Shown: positions 1-13,000 of the stretch, one piece after another
How positions within the stretch are numbered: position 1 is the stretch's first letter
Layout of the letters: each line of letters begins with the position of its first letter
NCBI GenBank assembly: GCA_002633005.1
Contig: NMRA01000011.1
Coordinates: forward strand, 294,284 to 358,283
DNA length: 64,000 nucleotides
Direction: 5' to 3'
Source: Phoronis australis
Lineage: Eukaryota; Phoronida; Phoronidae
Translations under genes and position numbers: made by a program
The notes under the pieces: generated by a model
The model's input: the letters and a program-made list of their open reading frames with translations, nothing else
Told to the model about the DNA's origin: nothing
Database searches by the model: none

Positions 1-841
1 AGTGAGAGAGAGGGAGGGGGGGGAGAGCTACGCATCGACAAGGTGCAAAACCGTTATAATAGGAGAGGTAATCCGGACACGTTTCTAAAGATTTACACGC
101 CTTAAAATTAAGGCGTGTAAATCTTTAGAAACGAAAACTAAACTAGAATATTACAAATTAACTGACTCAAAGGGTCAGTAGAGGTTACATGTACGAAACA
201 GAGTAAGTGAACCATGCGCTAACATGGCTTGATACTTGTAAGTAAAATACATAGAGGACGTTCGGGTGTAGACGTGGGGCACGGTTTTACGCTGGAATGA
301 TGTTCTTTCCTTCTTGATTTAGAAGTATTGCAGCAGACACGAATACTGAACGTCAACGTTTAAAGTTTTGACAATGATGAGCTAAAAAGCGACCAATATT
401 TTTGCCAATAATAGCACATGAAATACTCCGTTCAGCGACTTGTGAAGGTGTGCCGGCAATGTGTGGAAAATGCCCGCTCAACGAGAGCAGACACGTTTTG
501 ATGAAAAATGTCACACTTTATGTAAGCAGTTAAAGGACAATCACAACCAAGCCAAAGCGATAGACACGAAGGTTACATCTACGAGTCGTTGTTCAGCTCA
601 ACCACTCACCAAGTAGACCGTAAATCTAACCTAGGTTGCGTTCTGTCCGGTTAGTTTCTAGCAAAGTTGGTGGTATCGACACACATCACACGCGAAGGAA
701 GTGTAATTTCTTTGTCTTCCACTCACGCATTCATTGTATTACAAAACGAGCACCAGTACTCTTCAAAGATGACGAAAATTCTCACAAACAAAGGTATTAG
801 TACTGGAGTTCACCAACCACGATTCACAACATATAAATTAC
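1..841. other. Intronic or intergenic sequence left of the last exon
   Basis: A GA-rich tract at 1-28 and a perfect palindrome at 80-133, otherwise AT-rich sequence. I checked the minus strand for the next polycystin exon and found none with family motifs; the open stretch after ttccag near 293 (minus) is not convincing. Confidence 0.5.
80..133. repeat. Perfect 26-bp inverted repeat, 2-bp spacer
   Basis: Positions 80-105 and 108-133 are exact reverse complements (arm begins cgtttctaaagatttacacg), with only aa between. It would form a 26-bp cruciform or hairpin; pairing stops at 79/134. Confidence 0.95.
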
Positions 842-1036
842 CTTGGCGTCGTCTTCCTTGTCTGTATTTGTCTTCTGTTGGCTTTCCAAAGAGTTCAATT
901 GTGAGGCCAACATAAGTACAGTATTACTTGTTTTCTTCATGTTGCCACTGTTCAGTATGTTAGTCAATTCGCTAGTATCACTTGACAGTAAATGTCGGAC
1001 TGTCTCGCGAATGTCTTGTGTTGGTGGCGGTTTTAC
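842..1036 (-). CDS. Polycystin-1-like exon: end of REJ region
   Basis: 195 nt, phase 0 to 0, acceptor gtcgttcgtactgcag and donor AAG|gtaatt. Peptide VKPPPTQDIRETVRHLLSS, then LNSGNMKKTSNTVLMLASQLN. The helical ..I...L...GN..k....v..LAS.LN stretch is what follows REJ in polycystin-1, leading into the GAIN/GPS region. This is the last exon I can place; the rest lies off the left edge. Confidence 0.85.
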
Positions 1037-4000
1037 CTGCAGTACGAACGACCTAGTCAAAATTCCAGACCTTGATTGTTCTAAACTCTGGTTGAGTTTT
1101 CACAGAAATATTGCCTAAACGCAAATGGAGAACTTGCGACATACACGCAGAAATTAAATCTTTCAATTTCGTGCGAAAGTGTATTATTTGAAATTGGCAA
1201 TTACAGAAACTACCTGTCAGCTTGCGAAAATTATGTTTTTGGTAACATGCCAGGAACTTTCTTGACATCTGTCTTCTGTTTCTGTTCATGTGGCAGCGAG
1301 ATAATTTTAAAGCAATATTTTACACGATCATAAACTAGATCGAACCTACGGCTATAGACTACTTATTAAGCCATGGAAGCAACAGCTCCAAGACATTTGA
1401 AGCAGATTTGGAAAATCCTTACATGTACGTCTTTTAAATCGGCATCTATAACCAACGTTTTATATGAGTTAATAACTACCCACCTCAAACTGCAGGCTCT
1501 ACAACGGTGAGGAAAATGTTTAGTTGAAAGAAGTTCTTAACTACCAGATAACGTACTGGCTGCGAAATAGAAGATCGTGGGGCCAGTTCTGTGTCACGCT
1601 AGCAAAACGCGGTTATTTCAATTTTAATTTTTATTTTTTACTTTCATTTTAAACACAGTAAACCAAGGGGAAAGAAAATGAATGTCATCGTTGAACACGT
1701 CTAAGCAAGTTTAAATTGTTTATATCTTTTGGTTGCGTTAAATGCACTTTCCATCTATTGTTTTAAACGTGTCATGTTAAAAACAACCCTTTGCCTGGCG
1801 TTTTCTCCGTCTCGTAGCATGTCCTTCACTAGTTGAGGGACATGCTTCCGGTCAACAACGTAGTGCTTTAAGACATTCTAACCTGCAGATTGACAGTGCA
1901 ATTGCTGTGCAAAACATATATTGCATTACGTGGTTGGTACCGGGCACGTATTTGTTGATTATAGTGCCTAAAGTTTTGATCACCACTGTCATTAGAGACC
2001 AGGGAGGGTTAACACCATCATCATGATAATGCTCGAACCTGCACAGATCCCATGGAATATCTCGTTGTAGCTCCGAAGATATCTGTAACGCTGGCCATCA
2101 ATTCCATCGTGTAGTTAGTGTTTATTTTGCCTATTGGGAGTTGCACGGAAACATCTGAATCCTGTCCAAACATAACTTGGGTGGCGGTAATTTCATCGCT
2201 GTGTCTCACTAAAAATGTAACAGCAATTAAAATACCTGTTAAGGTGTTTCTGAATCACAATGGCATGTTTTACATCCTACAAGTGCCATTTGGAACTTTT
2301 TAGTCGATTTCTATAAAAATTAAAATTACAAGTATAATGATTTTTCAAACCGGAAGTCTGTGAAGTCCAACACTCAGAGGAAAACGAGACAAACACAGTT
2401 TGCGGGACCTACTGAATGGTTGTCGCATTATTTTAGTTCCTTGTTACTGGTCTCATTGTCCTGGTAAAATAACTAATCGTTATTTCCTGATGCTGGGATT
2501 GAAAATAAACAGGCGCCCCCTACCGGCTACGGTTACCTGAGTGGAGAATTGAGAAACCCCAGTGAGCTTAATCGGACCTGTCTCCCTAACATTTAAGGAA
2601 CTGGGTCACTCCGTCACCTTTCCGGTTTGAAGAATTGATTTTCTGATGTTTGGGTAAATCGACTAAAAGGAGTAAAAATACCCTGAACAGAAAGAGAAAT
2701 GTTCCAAATTAACCAAAGATGTCTTCAAAACGGTAGCATTCACACAAATGGCGAGACAGTGCACGTGAGAGGTGATGAACAAACAAAACGACAACCCAGC
2801 CAACTACTGTATGTAAAATACAAGTGTTTGTTATTGAAAGAGAAACGTAAAATGCTTTTAGATAATGAGTAAGCTTAAAAATTTCGAAATTTGCTTTTGA
2901 TATTTCGTAACATCATATTTCAGTAATGCTTGATCCGATTCAAACTCAACTATTCGACTTAATAATATACATGTACGCATTTTTCGTAAATGTTTCATTC
3001 TTGCATCCAGCTGTGGGTTTTGTCAAAAAACGAAAGTCGTGTGAAACAAAAAACGAAAAGGTAACTTGGAAAACTGAGACAACGTTCTGCTGTACCACCT
3101 TGCATGTTTATATCAAAATACCATTGGCATTTTCTTCTCGAATGTAAATTATAATCTGATTTGAGCATACAGTTTTTACCCAGATTCGAGAGGTCGGATG
3201 AAGCAGCATTCAGGGTTCCCCTACAGACCCATGACTAAAATGACTCAAGCAAAAAATGATAAATATTNTTAATTTTTATTTTTTACCTTCATTTTAAACA
3301 CAATAAACCAAGGGGAAAGAAAATAAATGCCATAGTTGAACACGTCTAAGTAAGTTTAAATTGTTTTTATCTTTTGGTTGCGTTAAAGGCACTTTCCATC
3401 TATTGTTTTAAACGTGTCATGTTAAAAACAACCCTTTGCCTGGCGTTTTTTCCGTCTCGTAGCATGTCCTTCACTAGTTGAGGGACATGCTTCCGGTCAA
3501 CAGCGTAGTGCTTTAAGACATTCTAACCTGCAGATTGACAGTGCAATTGCTGCGCAAAGCATATATTGCATTACGTGGTTGGTACCGGGCACGTATTTGT
3601 TGATTATGGTGCCTAAAGTTTTGATCACCACTGTCATTAGAGACCAGGGAGGGTTAACACTATCATCATGATAATGCTCGAACCTGCACAGATCCCATGG
3701 AATATCTCGTTGTAGCTCCGAAGATATCTGTAACGCTGGCCATCACTTCCATCGTGTAGTTAGTGTTTATTTTGCCTATTGGGAGTTGCACGGAAACATC
3801 TGAATCCTGTCCAAACATAACTTGGGTGGCGGTAATTTCATCGCTGTGTCTCACTAAAAATGTAACAGCAATTAAAATACCTGTTAAAGTGATTCTGAAT
3901 CACAATGGCATGTTTTACATCCTATAAGTGGCATTTGGAACTTTTTAGTCGATTTCTATAAAAATAAAAATTACAAGTATAATGATTTTTCAAACCGGAA

Positions 4001-7000
4001 GTCTGTGAAGTCCAACACTCAGAGGAAAACGAGACAAACACAGTTTGCGTGACCTAGTGAATGCTTGTCGCATAATTTCAGTTCCTTGTTACTGGTCTCA
4101 TTGTCCTGGTAAAATAACTAATCGTTATTACCTGATGCTGGGATTGAAAATAAACAGGCGCCCCCTACCGGCTACGGTTATCTGAGTGGAGAATTGAGAA
4201 ACCCCAGTGAGCTTAATCGGACCTGTCTCCCTAACATTTAAGGAACTGGGTCACTCCTCCACTTTTCCGGTTTGAAGAATTGATTTTCTGATGTTTGGGT
4301 GAATCGACTAAAAGGAGTAAAAGTACCCTGAACAGAAAGAGAAATGTTCCAAATTAACCAAAGATGTCTTCAAAACGGTAGCATTCACACAAATGGCGAG
4401 ACAGTGCACGTGAGAGGTGATGAACAAACAAAACGACAACCCAGCCAACTACTGTATGTAAAATACAAGTGTTTGTTATTGAAAGAGAAACGTAAAATGC
4501 TTTTAGATAATGAGTAAGCTTAAAAATTTCGAAATTTGCTTTTGATATTTCGTAACATCATATTTCAGTAATGCTTGATCCGATTCAAACTCAACTATTC
4601 GACTTAATAATATACATGTACGCATTTTTCGTAAATGTTTCATTCTTGCATCCAGCTGTGGGTTTTGTCAAAAAACGAAAGTCGTGTGAAACAAAAAACG
4701 AAAAGGTAACTTGGAAAACTGAGACAACGTTCTGCTGTACCACCTTGCATGTTTATATCAAAATACCATTGGCATTTTCTTCTCGAATGTAAATTATAAT
4801 CTGATTTGACTAGCATACAGTTTTTACCCAGATTCGAGAGGTCGGATGAAGCAGCATTCAGGGTTCCCCTACAGACCCATGACTAAAATGACTCAAGAAA
4901 AAAATGATAAATATTTGATTAATACTGAGAAACGCCGAAATGAGTTTCTTGATGTAAATTGCTATTGGTTTAGATATCCTGTACTCTATAATTATTATAT
5001 ATTTGTAATGTGAGCCGAAGGCCTATTTACATGTACGTGAAATACGTCATCATATTCTTAAGGTCTCAGTAACAAAATTAGTAAAAGTTTACCAAAGAAC
5101 TTATACTCCGCAATGCCTTCGTTTTCCGGATCCTTCCAGCCTGTGCAAGAAATGTTCCACATAAACGAACCGTATGGAACTAAGATGCCCCTGTCATGAG
5201 AACTGATGTGACATGTTCCGTTTACAGGTGGTTTGTTGGTACACAATGTGAGATAAGTTACTCCGGTCCTGTTTTCTGCACTGATGGTCAAAGATAGACC
5301 TAATCTGAACTTTTCAACTTCGTAGTACTTTTCGAACAGACCAGGCTCTATCGCAATGGACTTCATCCTTAAGTCTGAAATCAAAAACAGAGGAAAACAC
5401 GACATTAGAATAGTTTAAGTTCCATAAGGACCCACAGGCAATAATAACAATGACAATGGTAATCATATTGAAAACAATAACGAAAAATTATGATAATGAT
5501 AACGTAAAAGTAGTAATAACCAAAATCACACAGCTACGAAATTGGATCAGAATTAAAATGTCCTTCGGATATGCGAGAGACCATTTAGAAACATCAATGT
5601 ACGAAGATCGCTCACAGGTTCCAGTAGGAGCTCTCGTAATATTTAAATCCTCAGCCACACAAAATGCAGTGGTCTGTTGCTGACATAAAGAGGTACGTCG
5701 CTTCAACAGTAACAGCAATCACAGCAATATTAACAATTTGAAGTAGCAGTGCTGTAGTCGTAAAATAAGAGGTAAGTAGGCGCCCAAAGCCGGCCGTATC
5801 ACCTTGAGCACTGAATGTAACTTACAGGCGCTACGCTCAAACGCCAAAAGGTGGTTGGCTGCGCCTACATGTACGTGCGCCTACGCCCCACTATAGCACT
5901 AAGTAGCACTACACAAAACCGTTACTCAGGCTGTGGACCAGTTAATTCTTTACGTGTCTCAACTTTCTGGCTAAGTAAAGAATATTTAAAGTGGCTATAA
6001 ACCTGACTTTAATTGATTTAGAACACGTGACATTATGAATTTGGTCGAAAAAATTTTCCTTAGTCCAATTGGAGGTGATTTCAGGACTTCAGTGACTATT
6101 TGTTATTGCTAAGACCAGGCTCTACAAAGTGGCTCTCAAGGTAGAACAAACAGTCAGTTCTTTGCAAACCAGGAATCGTTTATCATGTGAGTAAGGGAAA
6201 GGTCAAGACCAGATGGTTTAACTCGAAAGTACTGTTTGTACGGAACGCGCCACGTTAAGGTTAAGTAGGATACAAGGAAGTGCCCAAGCGCAGCACTTCA
6301 GATCGTCTTGTCTCAGAAATAGCTGATATTGAAATCACATGAAACTTTCAAATGCTACGTTTTATGTAGTTCTTCAAAGTGCGTTTACGAATTGAAAGAT
6401 GTTTCCTTTTTTCACCCTAGAGGTCAGTTTCAGTCTCAGTTACCTGACACGTAGTAATCAAAGTCGGCCATACTCTTCCAGGCACCATCAACCCATTTGC
6501 TCATATCCCAAGTATATTGCTCAAGATCACTAGTAACACACTTCTCCCGGCATTTGCCAATGAGAGCCAGTCGGTGACTAGGGTTGATCCGCTGGCCACA
6601 CTCGTTGCGTTTGCACAAACCCCCACGTGCGCACCTAAGAATGAGTGGTGTTTGTTAGCTCATAAATGGCAAAATGCCAGGGTAATCGTATACATGTACC
6701 TTACACTTGCACAATAACGGTCTTATAAATGGGATGCCTGCGCGGATATATATATATATACATGTATATATAGGTTATCCGTCGTAATAATAATCCTACT
6801 ACTTATCCTATCGAGAATTCATTTCATCTGGGAATGTCCCAACATGACCTTCGGTAAAATGAATTCGAGATAAGATATCGCAGTGATATTCCTATGTATG
6901 TAAGACAACCTATTTATCCCATCTATATGAACTTATTTGCACCAATGCGACAACACCTTGTGTCGCGTCCTCCCGCTTGTTGTTATATGACGTCATATGT

Positions 7001-10000
7001 ACGTCAAGCACGGTACACAAGCCGGGTAAGCGACACGATTATCTGTGAAAGTGTTGAATAACCAGTACACTTTCATAATAAATTGATAAGCATTTTCAAT
7101 TCGTGAAAAAATCAAGTTAAAGCAATGAACCAATCAGTAATATCATAAGTTTGTCGATCCGTCCGAGAACATAAAAATTGAAACATTCACTGATCAGTTG
7201 TGCAGCAGTGCGTCATTTTAGCTTCTATGAATTTCATAGTTTTCTTATTCTATTTTCATGTCTTAGCTTCTGGACTGCAAATAGTAATAGAAACATTTCC
7301 CCTTGTTGATAACAGCTTTGGAAAATAAGAAACTGTACTGACTTGCAGAACTTGGGGTAAGAATTGAGTATCGAAAAAGCAGATTTTACAATACGACCGC
7401 GACAGCAACGGAGACTTCAGGAACGCTGCGAGCAGACGATTAGGTCGCAATTTCCTGTAAAGACCACAGCTCTCAGTGTAGATATACTGCATGCATCCAT
7501 AAGGAAACGTTCGCGTTGGATTTGAATTAGGTTTTTGGTTGGTTTTGTTGGACGGGATCGCTATTTAGCTTGACCTCCATGTATTTATGGTGACCGAGAT
7601 CGAAACTTCAGCGAGGCACAAAAGCAGCCGTCTGATCACCTTGCGTCGGAATTTTCATCGGTAAATCTTTTCTGTTTTAGAGCAGTAAAACTGCATTTTC
7701 AAGAACAACGACTTGAATTAATGATGTAAGTAACCCAAATGAACAAGCTCAACCAAATTTGACGTTGCACACGCGAATTCCCCTACTCCATCAGGAGGCT
7801 GTTCACCAACCGTGAAATACGACTTCTGCCAGTGTATACGGCCTCTACCGTTGTATACGGATTGGCTCTACTTTTCCGTATTTCATAGTTAATAACGTGA
7901 CGTATACAACACCCACATTTTCACGTATATGGGATGACTTGAATTATGCAACAGAAGGTATTATGGGTAGTTACATGTATGTAGGTCAGTAAATGCGCCA
8001 TCACAGAAATGGCAATGTTGTCTTCTTACTTTATTACAACACATCAAGTTACGAGTCTTGGATACCTACTTGATGCCAACAGATGGTGGATCTCCAGGTA
8101 CGAGCCTTACACGCAAACTTCCTTTCTGTTCGCGAGAGTTCTTGCGTGCGTAGGCACATATTTCATAGGTCACGCCGGCCTGCATTATTGATGTGTTGAC
8201 TTTAAGAATACCGGACTCGACTCCAGCTACATCGATGCGTCCTGGACCCTGACAGAAGCAACCTCCGTGACACGTCGTCATGTTCTGGAATTCTTCAAGG
8301 CTTTGTGGGGAAGATGCGATTGACGAGTTTAAACTGCCATTGGTAGTTTTCGGAAAAGTTTCGTTCTCACGTTTGCAATAAAACTCGAATGTGAACGTTT
8401 CCTGAAAATAACAATGAAAGTTCTTCTCACAGACTTAACCTGAGCCTTGAGTAAACGCAGATCATTTAAGTCTGAGAGAAAATCTGTGCTTCTCTCTTAA
8501 GAATCTCACTTTGCGACACTTTAAATTTGAAAAGCATTGAGAAAAAGATCTGCACACACTTCCAAATTTTCAGCTATCCTACTAGAGGTTATATCATTCA
8601 AAGGTGTTTCCTGAATTATTGCATAATCATGTGAACATTCGCTATATATTTGATCGTTGCGATGTAAGTGGCCTCTAAAGCTTTACGAAATTGGACAGGC
8701 TCCAGTTTCGATACTGGTTCTTGTTATTCATTTCTGAAACACTTCCATTCTTGCAGGAACTAAAGAATTTTCTTTTCAAAGACTACATTTATTAACATAT
8801 GTCTCAACCAAACTTACGTTTGTGTCATCAGGGTCTATGGTGTTTGCTTTAGCGTCTAACCTCAGGACGCTCCCGTGTCCTCTGTAGACTGTAGACGCCG
8901 CTCCATCGAGCAAGCCAACCACAAGCGGTGATTCGATTATTTCAATAAAAATCCTGGAACGCCTCTGAAACAAAGCGGCAACTCCACCCATGCGGACTGT
9001 TAGCGCAATTTCGTAAACGCCATATGGAAGAAACTTCGATGGCACAACGAGGGTGGCCGATTTACTTGATATGAGTCCAGTCAGGTCAATATTTTCAATT
9101 GTTTCTCCGGAAGACGGATTCACCTTGGCCATGGTCCATGTTTTCTCGTTTATGGACGTTGCTCTGCATCTTAACGTCAAAATTCCAACGATAGTAAACC
9201 GATCTTTCCTCATTACGCGTCGTTTATTGAATAAACTACTGGTTCCGTCCTGGATGGTCACATCAGGTTTATTGCAGTCTACATTCGAAATCATAAATTC
9301 TAAAAACTTTTCCGTGTGCGTTTTCTTGCTAAAGCCGGTTGCGTTTACGGTAAACTCTCCCTCTTTCGTGTATATATGACTAATTTTCATGGGATTTGAG
9401 ATATTTCCAACATAGTCACATTCTATGCTCGACTGATTTCCTTGACAGGTGGTTAAACTCCCAAAGAAATTACACTTACTTCCGTCTCCCCAGTCGACTA
9501 TAAGGCAAGAGTCGGGGCTGACGGCATCCATCGAAGCAATAATCTCTTTCTTCTGGTTTGGTTTTGAAACTTTATCTTGTTGGCGAAGCCGTAATCCCGT
9601 TATTCCTCTTACAACTTGTATTGCAATGTTTTTTTCCACAATGCTGCTGAACGGGTTACTACCGTTTACCGTGATGTTGTAATGACCAACCTTTAAAAAC
9701 ACGTGACAACTTACACCAAGCAAGAGACATTTGCTTACATGTACGCATGCGCTGAGTTGTGCATTTACAATGTGCGTGGTTAATGATTCACGACCGTCAC
9801 CATTTTTCTTTTCCCAAGCAGACTTAACTACGAAATTTACATGCATTAATACCAGTTTGCCTGGCGTAGAGTTCTGGGGCCCGTTCTAAGAAACTGGCTT
9901 AAGTTCATTTTTTACTTCAGTCTAAGATTTGTCTAAAATTCCAAATTTTGAAACTTCCACATCCGGCAAGTTAGTCAAAATTACGACAGGACCTTAGTCA

Positions 10001-13000
10001 ACAACTTAAGTCAAACTTAAGATCTCTTTCTTGAGGCAGACTTGAGATAAGTTTAACTTTTACCTTAAAATTGTCTTAGCCAAGTCATTTTCTGTCGCGG
10101 ACCCCAGCTTGCAAACTATCAGCATGTGTATAACGTGATTTTCCTTGAGCCATTTGCATATTGCGTTATTAACTCTTGAAATACGCAATAAAGTCGAATT
10201 GAACAATCTAAAGTTTGAATGGAGCAGTGTTCGTAAATACCTGTGAAGTGATGCCTTACCGGAAATCTATATTTCAAACGGTTTCCTTCCGATTGGCAGT
10301 AATGGATAGTTCGTACGTCACCTGATTCGGCGATCATATCTGTTGTCTTAACAGGCCCTATAAGTAGCAATTGACAACTTTTTCTCGTCGAAGGATTCGA
10401 TATTTCCACACATTCCATGTTCAGGGACCAGACTGAGTTATTTCACTCTTCAAACAATAAAAGAATGTAACACCAGTTAGCCATCACCTAATGAGCGATG
10501 TAGTGTACAGCAGCATCTGTGCGTTTGGTTTTCCAAAAATGACAATATTGTCGACCTCACATGGCTTTTTAATTATGTTAAATGAATGATTGACAATATA
10601 GTGAGGAGCGAGTCCCGTCCCGTCTTTAATACCAGGAAAACCTATTCGCAGGACAGGATTTTCAGTCTCTCCTGTTTACCGGCACCTTTCCGAGTAAAGA
10701 ATGCCATCGTGTTCACACCAAGCTTCTATCGCGGAAAAGAAAATTACGTTAAAGCACGTGAAGCCACGAGAGTGAAGGGTAAATGTTTCGCAGGTATTGT
10801 CGAGGCCTTACTAGCGTAACCTAACGGTCCTTGAAGTGACTGGTTGGTCTTTTCAATAATTCATCATTTCATGGATTGTCGGGTAGAATTCTTTGTTTTC
10901 GTTCCGGTGTGTTCCATTGAAACGGGAACCCTGGTGTAAAACAGATATACCGGAGTCCAAAACAGCGAACCACACCAAAAACACGAACTCCGACCATTAA
11001 AATAGGAAGCCCGGGGATCGGACAGGAAACAAGTTTTCATATTTTCTGAGACTTCTGCCAGTAGCCTCAAATTTTTAATTAAAGCAACTTCAAGTACTTT
11101 CCAGATGTTTTCTGCATTTGTTAGTTAAAATTGTCAATAATAAAACGTAACTTATATTATATTGACCTTGTTATTTGATTTTTATCGACAGAGCTCGTGT
11201 AAATTGTCTGTGAGCGAATTTCAAAATTTATTAATCTGTACATTTAACACGTTATATTTAGTTAATTTCAGATTATTCCACAGTTTCTCCAAAACAAATT
11301 TTCAAAATTGAAAAAGCAAAAATATTTTTTCGACCTTCGTGTGCCATTGGTGGTTAATTTGTTGTGCCATGTACATGTACGCAACCTCGTCGAAGAAGAC
11401 TACTCTTTAAGTAGGAAGATTTATTTCTCATCACACAATGTTTGATAGAAAGCGCGGGAGTGGTGTTTCGGTACCCTAGTGTCCTGTGCGATCCCCGGGG
11501 TTCCTGTTTTAAAGAACGGGGTTCGTATTGTTCGGGCTGGTTAGCTGTTCTGAAGGTTCGGGAGTCTGTTTGCGACCCCGGGATATCTGTTTTTACTGGG
11601 ATTTCTGTTTCTTTTGAGCACCCCGAGTTATAAGCGAAAGTTTTTTACCACAATCACTTGGTTAGTGTCTTGGGTTTACGGGACGCAATCCTGGATACGT
11701 CAACGAAAATTAAGACCCGTCATTTGCAAATCTTAATCTTTAGAATACAGTTGTGATATAAAGTTTCCTTTACAAAACGAGCATCTTATTGACTAAGATG
11801 CGTATTCCAAAACTCACCACCACCACATGACGGTTCTACGGAAATTTCGACCTCTTTGTCTTCTATAAACGTGCGCTTCTGTCCATTAATTTCTGGCTGT
11901 ATGTTGACATTGAGCTGTCCACAAAGGACTGAGTACGCTTCGACCTGGAATAGTTATATCTGTTAAGATGGCTATAAAAAGAAAACGAATTGGCCATTTA
12001 ACCCTTATAAAATCGTTAACAAAAATTCCTTTATCGTAAAAGGACTTGTTTTTTGGTTACAAGAAAGAACGTACAAACCCTCAAGAAAATCTTTGGAAAT
12101 TTGTCGATTATAGTTGGGTTGGCAACTGAACCTTGAAATTTGAAAATGGCGCGCAGGGGTTTCCATTTAAAATAGGTCCGTCACGTAACCATTACCCGTG
12201 AGTACTACACATATCGGTTGTTGGTTTTGGCTTTTCGGTTAAGAACTCGAAATATGTTTTAATGACAATTAAATGAGAAGAAATGTAGTTTTCAATAAAG
12301 TTAGTTTGATATCTTTGATGTTGAACGTAATTAGATGAGCTTTGTTTAACGGCAGTATAATCTTATGCAACCTAAGAGTCACATGGCATCCAGTTACAGT
12401 TCATCATTTGTGTAGCTTAGGGTTGGTCATTCCTTTGGGAGAGAAATACGAAATACAATGCGAGTTTGTTAACTGGCATGTTATTGTGAGCGAACAACTA
12501 TTCACATGTATATACCTCTTGCGTGAAGTTGATCTTTGACACTTTGTTTTCCACAGTGATCCTTGTAAGATAAATGCCTCCTGTCGAGTAATTTTTATCC
12601 AGGGTCATCGTTAAATCTGAGTTGTTTTGGTGTCCAAAATTCAGTTCGAGAATATCTATATCTCCATTGTTCCAATCGAGCGTAACCGACGCGTTTGTTG
12701 GTATAGTCAAGGACCCTGGGTATGTGAGATTCATGTTGAGTAACTGTCCTGTAACGGAAACACAAGTGTCGTGATACACTCTGCTTAAAATAAATTAACT
12801 TTCGTCACGTAGGTGGCCACATTCAATGAATTGGTTCATACAATATACAAACATAAGCCTTGACTGAATGGAAGTCTCCTCTCGTTAAAGCTTACCAGAG
12901 AGAAAACAAAACTTATGAGTGCAGTCAGTGTTCGGCCAGAACCAAAAAGGCACAGCTAAGAGCGGAGGCTGAGCTGCAACGCATTTGTGGTGATTCAGTT

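Larger units (their letters stand above)
1624..4914. repeat. 1,645-bp tandem duplication containing a REJ exon
   Basis: Unit A (about 1624-3267) and unit B (about 3269-4914) are near-identical with a constant offset of 1,645 bp. Examples are tcaattttaatttttatttt/aatttttattttttacctt at the left ends and the 73-codon open frame at 2926 and 4571. Differences are scattered SNPs and a 4-bp indel (ttgagcatac versus ttgactagcatac). A single N sits at 3268, exactly at the junction. Confidence 0.95.

Noticed and set aside
667-1118. Plus-strand open frames at the left edge
   Set aside because: They are shadows of the polycystin exon at 842..1036 on the minus strand.
2926-3147. 73-codon plus-strand frame duplicated identically at 4571-4792
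   Set aside because: It is identical only because the 1,645-bp unit is duplicated; it has no domain, lies in an intron, and is AT-rich.
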